Source: Flavobacterium sp.
GTDB taxonomy: Bacteria; Bacteroidota; Bacteroidia; Flavobacteriales; Flavobacteriaceae
Assembly (NCBI GenBank): GCA_027484725.1
Contig: JAIXSK010000016.1
Span: forward strand, 1 to 64,000
Length of the DNA stretch: 64,000 nt
Reading direction: 5' to 3'
The first letter of the stretch is position 1; each line of letters starts with the position of its first letter. The notes beneath the pieces were generated by a model. That model saw only the letters and a program-made list of their open reading frames with translations. It was not told the origin of the DNA and made no database searches. Positions 26,275 to 34,065 of this stretch are shown here, piece after piece. The translations under genes were made by a program, and so were the position numbers.

Positions 26275-27414
26275 ATGGATTTTAATTTGACCGAAGAACA
26301 CCTCATGATCCAACAAGCAGCCAAAGATTTTGCACAAGCAGAGTTGTTGCCAGGCGTTATTGAAAGAGACGAACATTCTAAATTTCCGGTGGAGCAAGTC
26401 AAAAAAATGGCGGAGCTTGGATTTTTAGGAATGATGGTTGACCCAAAATACGGTGGTTCTGGTTTAGACAGCGTTTCATACGTCTTAGCTATGACTGAAA
26501 TTGCTAAAATAGACGCTTCGGCTGCGGTGATTATGTCGGTGAACAATTCACTGGTTTGTGCCGGTTTAGAAAAATATGCCTCTGAAGAGCAAAAACAAAA
26601 ATATTTGGTGCCATTGGCGCAGGGTCAGGTCATTGGTGCATTTTGTTTGTCAGAGCCTGAAGCGGGTTCTGATGCGACTTCACAAAAAACTACGGCCATT
26701 GACAAAGGTGATTACTATTTGCTCAACGGAACCAAAAACTGGATTACCAATGGTTCGTCGGCTTCAACCTACATTGTGATTGCGCAAACCGATATTGAAA
26801 AAGGCCACAAAGGAATCAATGCTTTTATCGTTGAAAAAGGCTGGGCCGGTTTTGAGATTGGACCCAAAGAAAAGAAAATGGGCATCCGCGGTTCAGACAC
26901 GCATTCACTGATGTTTTCTGATGTAAAAGTTCCGAAAGAAAACCGCATTGGCGAAGACGGCTTTGGGTTTAATTTTGCGATGGCGGTGCTCAACGGCGGC
27001 CGTATCGGGATTGCCTCACAGGCACTCGGAATCGCCACCGGAGCTTATGAATTGGCTTTAAAATACGCACAAGAGCGCAAAGCTTTTGGCAAAGAAATTT
27101 TCAAACATCAAGCCATTGCCTTTAAACTGGCCGATATGGCTACCCAAATTACTGCAGCTAAAATGTTGTGTTTAAAAGCAGCCTGTGAGAAAGACCAAGG
27201 TTTGGATATTTCAACCTCGGGTGCCATGGCCAAATTGTACGCTTCAGAAGTAGCTATGAATACCACCGTTGAAGCGGTTCAAATTCACGGCGGAAACGGA
27301 TACGTATCAGAATATCACGTTGAACGTATGATGCGCGATGCCAAAATCACACAGATATACGAAGGAACTTCAGAAATTCAACGCATTGTTATTTCGAGAG
27401 GTTTGATAAAATAA
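26275..27414 (+). CDS. Acyl-CoA dehydrogenase
   Basis: FAD enzyme of fatty-acid or branched-chain beta-oxidation. 379 residues with the usual order: helical N domain, the FCLSEPEAGSDA flavin/substrate block, ITNGSSASTYIV, and the C-terminal QIYEGTSEIQRIVISR holding the catalytic Glu. Short-chain substrate is likely from overall similarity to butyryl-CoA dehydrogenases, but chain length cannot be fixed here. A hairpin terminator follows. Confidence 0.93.
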   Translation: MDFNLTEEHLMIQQAAKDFAQAELLPGVIERDEHSKFPVEQVKKMAELGFLGMMVDPKYGGSGLDSVSYVLAMTEIAKIDASAAVIMSVNNSLVCAGLEKYASEEQKQKYLVPLAQGQVIGAFCLSEPEAGSDATSQKTTAIDKGDYYLLNGTKNWITNGSSASTYIVIAQTDIEKGHKGINAFIVEKGWAGFEIGPKEKKMGIRGSDTHSLMFSDVKVPKENRIGEDGFGFNFAMAVLNGGRIGIASQALGIATGAYELALKYAQERKAFGKEIFKHQAIAFKLADMATQITAAKMLCLKAACEKDQGLDISTSGAMAKLYASEVAMNTTVEAVQIHGGNGYVSEYHVERMMRDAKITQIYEGTSEIQRIVISRGLIK

Positions 27415-27434
27415 ATTTTCCTGAAAAATTAAAG

Positions 27435-27467
27435 AACCCGTTCCATTCAAATGAACGGGTTTTTTTA
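27435..27467 (+). terminator. Terminator of the acyl-CoA dehydrogenase gene
   Basis: AACCCGTTC (27435-27443) and GAACGGGTT (27453-27461) with a T-run. Confidence 0.85.
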
Positions 27468-27493
27468 TGCAAATCTTTTTTATATTAGCCCTC

Positions 27494-28174
27494 ATGTATG
27501 AAGAGCTAAAATATTGGTATTTGCGTGACCACAAATTGTTTCGCACTTTGAGCATGTCTCAAATCAAACAATTGTGCATCATTACCGGATACAAAAAAGC
27601 CCAAAAAGGCGATGTTATTTATTTTGGTTCCGGAGAACTTCCGCGTATTTATTTGCTCAAAAAAGGAAGCATTAAAATTGTTGCTTTGGATGAAGAAGGC
27701 AATGAAGTGGTCAAGGATATCATTCAAAAAGGAGATTTATTTGGTCATCTTGAGCTGGATGAAGTTCAAGAAGTCAATGAATATGCAAAAGCGTTGACTC
27801 CAGAGGTTTCCATATGCAGTTTTTTGCAATCTGACTTTGAACAATTGATGCTCAAACATCCGGATTTGGCATTGTCATACACCAAATTTGTCGGGTTAAA
27901 AATGAAGCGCCTCAAAAACAACTACAGCAATTTGATGTCTAAAGATGCCCGAACACGTTTGATTTCTTTTTTTTATGAATGGGCACAAAAAGAGGGCAAA
28001 ACCACCAATGGCAAAACATATATTGAGAATTACCTTACCCAAAATGATATTGCTCAAATCATTTGCACTTCAAGACAAACCGCTGTTCAATTGCTCAACG
28101 AATTAGAGTCGGCGGGATGGGTATACTACAGCCGCAAAGAGATTATTATTGAGGATATTGAAAAATTAAAATAA
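27494..28174 (+). CDS. Crp/Fnr-family transcription regulator
   Basis: About 226 residues: N-terminal cyclic-nucleotide-binding-like beta domain (IYLLKKGSIKIVALDEEGNE, KGDLFGHLEL) and a C-terminal winged helix with YLTQNDIAQIICTSRQTAVQLLNELESAG. No cysteine cluster for an Fe-S centre is seen, so an Fnr-type oxygen sensor is unlikely. I start at MYEELKYWY; the ORF track start overlaps the preceding terminator. It precedes the DM13/YHS/DoxX operon and may control it. Confidence 0.88.
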   Translation: MYEELKYWYLRDHKLFRTLSMSQIKQLCIITGYKKAQKGDVIYFGSGELPRIYLLKKGSIKIVALDEEGNEVVKDIIQKGDLFGHLELDEVQEVNEYAKALTPEVSICSFLQSDFEQLMLKHPDLALSYTKFVGLKMKRLKNNYSNLMSKDARTRLISFFYEWAQKEGKTTNGKTYIENYLTQNDIAQIICTSRQTAVQLLNELESAGWVYYSRKEIIIEDIEKLK

Positions 28175-28224
28175 AATTTACCGCTAATGTCGGGTTGCTG
28201 ACATTTCTCCATTTCAGGGCTCTA

Positions 28225-28232
28225 TACTTTTG
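28225..28232 (+). promoter_or_regulatory. Candidate -7 element before the DM13 gene
   Basis: TACTTTTG only 10 nt before the ATG, which would give an almost leaderless mRNA. The nearest TTG (28195) is 27 nt away, longer than usual. Confidence 0.35.
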
Positions 28233-28242
28233 GAAAAAAAAG

Positions 28243-28665
28243 ATGAGCCACAGTTTCAAAATTATTGTATTTCTTTTCTTGTTGACCGCTTGTCAGGTTG
28301 AAGGAAATTTAACAAGCAATCACGCTTTAGGAACAAGTTTGTCCGGCCAAGCAAGATTGGTTTACACAGCTGATTTTACAACCACTGATGGCATCTCAGG
28401 CAGCGGTAGTCTAGAGATTTATGCAGACCAAAAAAAGTATAAACTTAAATTGGTCAATTATTCTATTGAAGATGGCCCTGATTTAAAGGTTTATCTCTCT
28501 CAAAGCAATACGCCTAATGCCTTTGTCAATTTGGGGAATTTAGCTCGTCAGCAGATATATATATTACCTGAAAACATAAATTTTTCCGAATATAACCATG
28601 TGCTTATTCATTGTCAGCAATACAATCATTTGTTTGCTTATGGCACTTTAATCCCTCAGATGTAA
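28243..28665 (+). CDS. DM13-domain lipoprotein
   Basis: 140 residues with a lipoprotein signal (FLLTACQVEG). The body has the DM13 core (VYTADFTTTDGISGSGSLEIY, then EDGPDLKVYLS and NHVLIHCQQYNHLFAYGTL) with a conserved Cys, proposed in the family to serve redox or electron-transfer roles. First gene of a four-gene run (28243-30424). I start at MSHSFKIIV; the ORF track start is 16 codons upstream and would remove the signal from the N terminus. Confidence 0.75.
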   Translation: MSHSFKIIVFLFLLTACQVEGNLTSNHALGTSLSGQARLVYTADFTTTDGISGSGSLEIYADQKKYKLKLVNYSIEDGPDLKVYLSQSNTPNAFVNLGNLARQQIYILPENINFSEYNHVLIHCQQYNHLFAYGTLIPQM

Positions 28666-28666
28666 T

Positions 28667-29563
28667 ATGAAATTATTTTGTTTAGTGTTTGCTTTTGTTT
28701 GCCTGCCTGGTTTTTTGCGGGCTCAAGGTTGCAGTGATGCCGGTATTTGTACTTTTGATAAAAGTGGTGCTCAAGAATTACCGTATCCCAATCAACTTGA
28801 TTTTAGCCCTCAAGTAGCCCAAGGAGCTGAAGACATTATTTATTTTGCGCCGTCTATTACTTACACGCATCAGTTTGACAAAGGATATTCTTTGGCGACT
28901 CGAATTACCTACAATCAAGCCCACGGTGATTTGGGCACACGCGGTCAGTTTGGGGATGTTTACCTCACCGGTAGCCGCAGATGGCAAAATAGTCAAAAGC
29001 ATTTTTGGAATTTGTCGGTGGGGCTCAAAGCACCGCTAAGTGCAGCCAATTTAAAAATCAATGGTTATTCATTGCCGATGGATTACCAACCGAGTTTGGG
29101 AACAGCAGATCTTTTGCTCGGACTCTCGTACAGCAGAGGTTTTTGGGATTTTTCAGGCGGATTTCAATACCCTTTTTTAAACAAAAACAGAAATTCTTAT
29201 TTCAAAGAGTACAGCCCTACGGATGATTTTGAATCTACCAATCTTTTTGAGCGAAAACCCGACGCTTTACTCAAAATCAACTACAAAATTATTCGTCGTA
29301 AGATGTTTCAATTACAACCGGCCTTGTTGACTCTTTATCATTTGGGCAATGACTCATATGAAAATATATACGGGCAAAGGGTTTCCATCAATGGTTCACA
29401 GGGCTGGACTGTCAACGCAGTAGTATCAGCCCTTTGGAAATGGTCACCCAAGCAATCTGTTGAAGTTGTGGCAGCTACACCTTTAGCGGTTCGTTCCTCT
29501 AGACCCGATGGGCTCACCCGCGCGTGGGTACTTTCAGTTAATTATCAAGTTAAATTTAAATAA
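28667..29563 (+). CDS. Putative outer-membrane beta-barrel protein
   Basis: 298 residues with a signal peptide (LVFAFVCLPGFLRAQ), a short Cys pair GCSDAGIC just after it, and alternating aromatic strands through to a C-terminal VLSVNYQVKFK, as expected for an outer-membrane barrel. It starts one base after the DM13 stop. Resembles the loosely defined transporter/MetA-like barrels; substrate unknown. Confidence 0.65.
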   Translation: MKLFCLVFAFVCLPGFLRAQGCSDAGICTFDKSGAQELPYPNQLDFSPQVAQGAEDIIYFAPSITYTHQFDKGYSLATRITYNQAHGDLGTRGQFGDVYLTGSRRWQNSQKHFWNLSVGLKAPLSAANLKINGYSLPMDYQPSLGTADLLLGLSYSRGFWDFSGGFQYPFLNKNRNSYFKEYSPTDDFESTNLFERKPDALLKINYKIIRRKMFQLQPALLTLYHLGNDSYENIYGQRVSINGSQGWTVNAVVSALWKWSPKQSVEVVAATPLAVRSSRPDGLTRAWVLSVNYQVKFK

Positions 29564-29570
29564 ACCCAAT

Positions 29571-30032
29571 ATGAAAACCAGAATTTTTTTATGGCTATTG
29601 CTTGCGACTGTATCGCTTCAGGCCCAATCGGTGTCAAAAAGACAGCAAAACTTTAATCTTGAAAACAAAGTGGCCTTACAAGGATATGACCCGGTAAGTT
29701 ACTTTGCGCAAAAAAAACCATTACGCGGAAAAAAAGAAGTAGCCGTTCAATTTGAAGGAGTCACTTATTATTTTGCCAATCAAAACAACAAAGAAATCTT
29801 TATCAAGAATCCTCAAAATTACGAGCCACAATATGGCGGTTGGTGCGCTTATGCTATGGGCAGCACAGGCGAAAAAGTTGAAATTGACCCGGAAACCTTT
29901 AAAATTCTTGACGGAAAGTTGTATGTTTTTTACAATGCTTATTTCAACAACACGCTCAAAAGTTGGAACAAAGACGAGGCAAGACTTAAAAAACAAGCAG
30001 ATAAAAATTGGCAACAAATTATTAAATCATGA
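29571..30032 (+). CDS. YHS-domain protein
   Basis: 153 residues: signal peptide (LLLATVSLQAQS), then a YHS-type domain (VALQGYDPVSYFAQ, VTYYFANQNNKEIF, GGWCAYAMGSTGEKV). YHS domains are often linked to metal handling. I start at MKTRIFLWLL; the ORF track start lies inside the preceding gene. Its stop overlaps the DoxX-like start by four bases. Confidence 0.85.
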   Translation: MKTRIFLWLLLATVSLQAQSVSKRQQNFNLENKVALQGYDPVSYFAQKKPLRGKKEVAVQFEGVTYYFANQNNKEIFIKNPQNYEPQYGGWCAYAMGSTGEKVEIDPETFKILDGKLYVFYNAYFNNTLKSWNKDEARLKKQADKNWQQIIKS

Positions 30033-30424
30033 AAAACTCAAAAATCATTTGGCTTTTGCGTTTAGTGCCGGCAGTTATTTTACTGCAAACGCTTTTCTTT
30101 AAATTTACGGCAGCTCCTGAGAGTGTTTATATTTTCAGTACCTTGGGTATTGAGCCTTACGGAAGAATTGGTTCAGGTGTTTTTGAATTGATTTCGGCTA
30201 TTTTAATTCTTTGGCCGCGCCATACGTGGTTGGGTGCTTTGTTAGGATTGGGCACCATGATGGGCGCTTTGTTTAGCCACATTTTTATTTTGGGAATTGA
30301 AGTACAAAACGACGGAGGTTGGTTGTTTTTTTTAGCAGTAGTTACCAGTATTTGCTGTGTTTTGCTTTTGTTCATTTTTAGAGCTCAAATAAGAGAAAAT
30401 CTAAAAGTGTTTCTGAAATTTTAA
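30029..30424 (+). CDS. DoxX-like integral membrane protein
   Basis: 131 residues with four hydrophobic segments (WLLRLVPAVILLQTLFF; GVFELISAILIL; GALLGLGTMMGALFSHIFIL; LFFLAVVTSICCVLLLFIF), a DoxX-like layout. Overlap ATGA with the YHS gene shows translational coupling. Function in the cluster is unknown; a redox or metal-linked role is inferred from neighbours. Confidence 0.75.
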   Translation: MKNSKIIWLLRLVPAVILLQTLFFKFTAAPESVYIFSTLGIEPYGRIGSGVFELISAILILWPRHTWLGALLGLGTMMGALFSHIFILGIEVQNDGGWLFFLAVVTSICCVLLLFIFRAQIRENLKVFLKF

Positions 30425-30467
30425 TCGCATTGGATGTTTTTGTTCGTCTGTATATAAATTATTGATT

Positions 30468-30956
30468 ATGTTAAAATTAGCTATTGATTCTGTTTTGAAA
30501 GATTTGCTCGAGGTTCTTACCCAATTATCTGATGAGCAGTACGCTACTCCTTGTGCGCAACTGAGCGGTGCAAGTATAGGAGCACATGTTCGCCACATTC
30601 TTGAATTGTTTGTTTGTTTAGAAAATCAATATCAAAACGGGGAGATCAATTATGAATTACGCGCTCGTGATTTATCATTGCAAACTCATCCGAAACAAGC
30701 AATTGAATTAATAAAATCTTTGGGAACTTTGTTAGATAAACCTGATAAAAATTTGACACTTTATCAGAGCTTTGACCAAGGAATTTTAAAAATACAAACC
30801 AATTACCAAAGAGAGTTGGCCTATAATCTTGAGCATTGTGTACACCACCAAGCCTTGATTCGGGTAGCTTTGCTGTCTATGCCACAAGTAATTTACAACC
30901 ATCATTTTGGGGTAGCCCGATCAACCATGCAACACAGAAAACAATGTGCACAGTAA
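30468..30956 (+). CDS. DinB-like four-helix protein
   Basis: 162 residues, helical, with two histidine sites HVRHILE and EHCVHHQALI that match the metal-binding pattern of the DinB/YfiT superfamily. Members act as thiol-dependent transferases or have no known substrate. The ATG at 30468 is preferred to the TTG two codons upstream. The 3' end overlaps the NRDE gene by 13 nt. Confidence 0.7.
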   Translation: MLKLAIDSVLKDLLEVLTQLSDEQYATPCAQLSGASIGAHVRHILELFVCLENQYQNGEINYELRARDLSLQTHPKQAIELIKSLGTLLDKPDKNLTLYQSFDQGILKIQTNYQRELAYNLEHCVHHQALIRVALLSMPQVIYNHHFGVARSTMQHRKQCAQ

Positions 30957-31651
30957 GTTATGTTTTTTCAAAAGGTAAAATCATCATCACCTCTAACCGC
31001 GATGAGCAAACCCTCAGACCGGCTTGGGCCCCTAAAATGTATTCGCTGAGCGGAAAGAATATTTGTTTTCCGAAAGATCCCAGAGCTGGCGGAACTTGGT
31101 ATGCAGCTGATGAGCAAGCCAATATAGTGGTTTTGCTGAACGGAGCCGACGACCAACACCTTTGGCAACCGCCTTATCGCAAAAGCCGAGGACTTATTGT
31201 ACTGGACATCATTTGCAGTCAAGAAATGATAGATTTTTGGACGCAACTAGATCTGGATCAGATAGAACCCTTTACCATTGTCTTGTATTTTAAGTCAGAA
31301 CTCTACCAGTTGCGCTGGGATGGTCATCAAAAAACAACGCAAATGCTCCCTGCCCAACAATCGCACATTTGGTCTTCTTCTACACTGTATCCGGCGCCGG
31401 TAAGAGCAAGGCGCAGAGAATGGTTTACCGCTTTTTTGCAACAAAATCCAAACCCTGATCCTGAAGAAATTTTGCGCTTTCATCAATTCACCCAATCTGA
31501 TGATATGCAACACGGACTGGTTATCAATAGAGACGATGTGCTCAAAACCTTGAGCATTACCCAAACGGTGATTGATACCAACAAATGGCAAATGCATTAT
31601 CTGGATTTAATGAGCCAAAAAGAATTTGATCATTCCTTTATCAAGTTTTAA
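30944..31651 (+). CDS. NRDE (TANGO2-like) family protein
   Basis: 235 residues beginning MCTVSYVF with the conserved Cys at position 2 and the family signature TSNRDEQ, then GGTWYAADEQANIVVLLNG. The Cys2 and fold suggest an Ntn-hydrolase-like ancestry; biochemical role is unknown, with links to haem and lipid handling reported for relatives. I start at this Met; the ORF track extends 36 codons upstream inside the DinB-like gene. One base separates its stop from the next ATG. Confidence 0.85.
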   Translation: MCTVSYVFSKGKIIITSNRDEQTLRPAWAPKMYSLSGKNICFPKDPRAGGTWYAADEQANIVVLLNGADDQHLWQPPYRKSRGLIVLDIICSQEMIDFWTQLDLDQIEPFTIVLYFKSELYQLRWDGHQKTTQMLPAQQSHIWSSSTLYPAPVRARRREWFTAFLQQNPNPDPEEILRFHQFTQSDDMQHGLVINRDDVLKTLSITQTVIDTNKWQMHYLDLMSQKEFDHSFIKF

Positions 31652-31652
31652 G

Positions 31653-32690
31653 ATGAAGTTGTTTTTTCACAAACTCACCCATTGGGAATATTGGCCGATG
31701 CCGGTGGTGTATTTTCCTATTTTTTTTCAATGGTTGTGGTATGCTGCGCGTTGCAAAACGGTTTTCTTTTTTAACACAGCCAATCCGAGCATCAAGAATG
31801 GCGGATTTTTTATGGAATCAAAAATGAATATTTACGCCTTGATTCCGCCAGAATTTTATCCTAAAACCCACTTGATTACTTCTGGGATGAACACTCAAAA
31901 GTTGCTTCAAACCTTTGCAAAGTTCAACTTTTCATATCCGTTGATGGTGAAGCCCGATATTGGTCTGCGCGGTTCAGCGGTTCAGAAAATTGAGTCTGAA
32001 AAACAATTGTTGCATTATCACAGCCGGGCATCATTTGACTATTTATTACAAGATTTGATTCCGTTTGAAAATGAAATTGGTGTTTTTTACGTCCGATTTC
32101 CGAATGAATCAAAAGGACGAATTACGGGTATTGTTGCCAAAGAATTGCTTACAGTTACCGGCGATGGTATTTTGAATATAGAGCAGTTGCTGCAAAAAGA
32201 CCCACGGCACCAAATGCAACAAAAAGCAATAGCGTATGAACACGGAACTGCGCTTAAAACGGTTTTGCCGCAAGGAGAAAAACGAAAATTGGTTCCTTAC
32301 GGAAACCACATCAGAGGAGCAAAATTTACAGATGCCAGTCATCAGATTTCAGCGCAACTCAATGAGGTAATTGATGGTCTTTGTACACAAATTCCCGATT
32401 TTTATTTTGGCAGATTGGATATTATGTTTCAAAGTTGGGAAGAACTAGAGGCCGGGGTTAATTTTCAAATTGTTGAACTCAATGGCTCGGCCAGTGAACC
32501 CACCCACATTTATGACCCGAAACACAGTATATTTTTTGGTTGGCGTGAACTCAGCCGGCACGTGAGTTATATGTTTCAAATCAGTCAGCTCAACCATCAA
32601 AGAGGCTGGCCCTATTTAACTTTTTCAGAAGGAATCAAGCAATATCAAATGCACCGAGCACACAACCGTCAAATTTTGAATTTTAAATGA
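31653..32690 (+). CDS. ATP-grasp ligase-like protein
   Basis: 345 residues. The part from about residue 95 onward looks like an ATP-grasp fold (PLMVKPDIGLRGSAVQKI, LLQDLIPFENEIGVFYVRFP, DFYFGRLDIMFQSW, FQIVELNGSASEPTHIYDP), with the metal-binding Glu/Asn near the end. D-Ala-D-Ala-ligase-like proteins share these blocks, but the N terminus differs (aromatic, FPIFFQWLWYAAR, possibly membrane-associated). Substrates cannot be assigned. It is coupled on both sides: one base after NRDE, four-base overlap with the LysE-like gene. Confidence 0.7.
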   Translation: MKLFFHKLTHWEYWPMPVVYFPIFFQWLWYAARCKTVFFFNTANPSIKNGGFFMESKMNIYALIPPEFYPKTHLITSGMNTQKLLQTFAKFNFSYPLMVKPDIGLRGSAVQKIESEKQLLHYHSRASFDYLLQDLIPFENEIGVFYVRFPNESKGRITGIVAKELLTVTGDGILNIEQLLQKDPRHQMQQKAIAYEHGTALKTVLPQGEKRKLVPYGNHIRGAKFTDASHQISAQLNEVIDGLCTQIPDFYFGRLDIMFQSWEELEAGVNFQIVELNGSASEPTHIYDPKHSIFFGWRELSRHVSYMFQISQLNHQRGWPYLTFSEGIKQYQMHRAHNRQILNFK

Positions 32691-33322
32691 ATTTGTTCAA
32701 ATATCTATTCTGGGGTTTTGGAATTAGTTTTTTGGGGTCAATTCCGCTGGGTTATCTCAATGTAATTGGTTTTCAAATCTACCAACAATCAGGTTTGTCT
32801 GCTTTGTCCGGGTATCTTCTGGGCGTGATTTCAGTAGAGCTGGTCATGCTTTATCTGACCTATAAAGGGGTTGTTTTTTTGAGCAAACAGCTGCAAATGG
32901 CTCGTTTTATTGAGTTGTTCAGCATTGTTTTTTTATTGATTTTGGCCTTTGTTTTTTGGCAAAATTCTTCAGTGATTACGCACAAAAATGGGGTATTCAA
33001 CAAGCCTTTCGCAGGCTCTTATTTTGCCACCGGCATCGTTCTGAATTTATTGAACTTTATGCAAATACCGTTTTGGTTGGGCTGGCATTTATTTGTTAAC
33101 AAATCTGGCGTTCTGAGTCGTTCACAGCGAAATGTATATTTTTTCGGAGCTTTAACCGGCACTTTTTGTGGAATGTTGTTGCTCATTGCGGTTTTGGCGC
33201 ACTTTGTCTCGGGCTCACTCTGGATTCAAAAGTATTTCCTGACTAGTTTTGTACCCGCTTTCTTTTTGCTTATGGCAGGCTATCAAATATATTCTTTTCA
33301 AAAAAAGTACTTTTTTCACTAA
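32687..33322 (+). CDS. LysE-like transporter
   Basis: 211 residues with about six hydrophobic helices and the early motif GSIPLGYLNVIGF, comparable to the LysE/RhtB exporter family. Last gene of the coupled DinB/NRDE/ATP-grasp run, which suggests export of the ligase product or related amino compound. Its stop overlaps the convergent response-regulator stop by four bases. Confidence 0.7.
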   Translation: MNLFKYLFWGFGISFLGSIPLGYLNVIGFQIYQQSGLSALSGYLLGVISVELVMLYLTYKGVVFLSKQLQMARFIELFSIVFLLILAFVFWQNSSVITHKNGVFNKPFAGSYFATGIVLNLLNFMQIPFWLGWHLFVNKSGVLSRSQRNVYFFGALTGTFCGMLLLIAVLAHFVSGSLWIQKYFLTSFVPAFFLLMAGYQIYSFQKKYFFH

Positions 33323-34065
33323 GTCAATTTGTTCAAAGCCAGCATCAAATTTATTTTCTTTCGTTGTGAAACCGGTAGTGTACTTTTATCTGAAAGAATG
33401 ACATAACCTCCGTCTTTGTTCACAAAACTACTCAGGTGATTTAAATTGATGATATGCGAGTTGTGGATCCGCTCAAATCCGCTGTTGCAGAGCAATTCTT
33501 CAAACTCTTTGAGTGTTTTAGAGAACAACATTTTCTTGCCATTGGTAAAATAAATACAAGTATAATTGCTTTCGGCAGAACATTTCAAGATATTTTCAAC
33601 TTCAAAAACCGAAACCCCTTCAGAGGTAGGCAATACAATTTTTTTGCGCGCAGGAGTTTCAGAATGATTCCGAATCAGTGTTTCAATTTTGGTGGCGAGT
33701 TCGTTTTGCGATGATTTAAAAGCTTTTTCTACCGCTTTTTTGAGTTCTTCAGCATCAATGGGTTTGAGCAAATAATCAAGCGCACTGAATTTAATTGCCT
33801 TGATGGCATATTGACTGTATGCTGTGGTAAAAATGACTTTGAAATCAACCTTATTTTGAAAATGACTCAGCACATCAAAGCCAATTCCATCTGAGAGTTG
33901 AATGTCTAGAAAAATAAGTTCGGGTTGCAGGGTTTCAATCATCAAAATGCCTTCTGAAACTGTTTTGGCTTCCCCAACAATTTCAAGATTTGGACAGTTC
34001 ATTGCAATTTCAGAGCGCAAGGCTGAAATAGATTGTTCTTCGTCTTCAATAATTAATACTTTCAT
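33319..34065 (-). CDS. LytTR-type response regulator
   Basis: 248 residues: receiver domain with VLIIEDEE, phospho-acceptor in LIFLDIQLSDG and the Lys of LLKPID; then a LytTR DNA-binding domain (VENILKCSAESNYTCIYF, FERIHNSHIINLNHL). The start is taken at MKVLIIEDE, whose ATG overlaps the kinase stop (TGATG). Partner of the upstream sensor kinase. Confidence 0.93.
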   Translation of the reverse strand: MKVLIIEDEEQSISALRSEIAMNCPNLEIVGEAKTVSEGILMIETLQPELIFLDIQLSDGIGFDVLSHFQNKVDFKVIFTTAYSQYAIKAIKFSALDYLLKPIDAEELKKAVEKAFKSSQNELATKIETLIRNHSETPARKKIVLPTSEGVSVFEVENILKCSAESNYTCIYFTNGKKMLFSKTLKEFEELLCNSGFERIHNSHIINLNHLSSFVNKDGGYVILSDKSTLPVSQRKKINLMLALNKLT

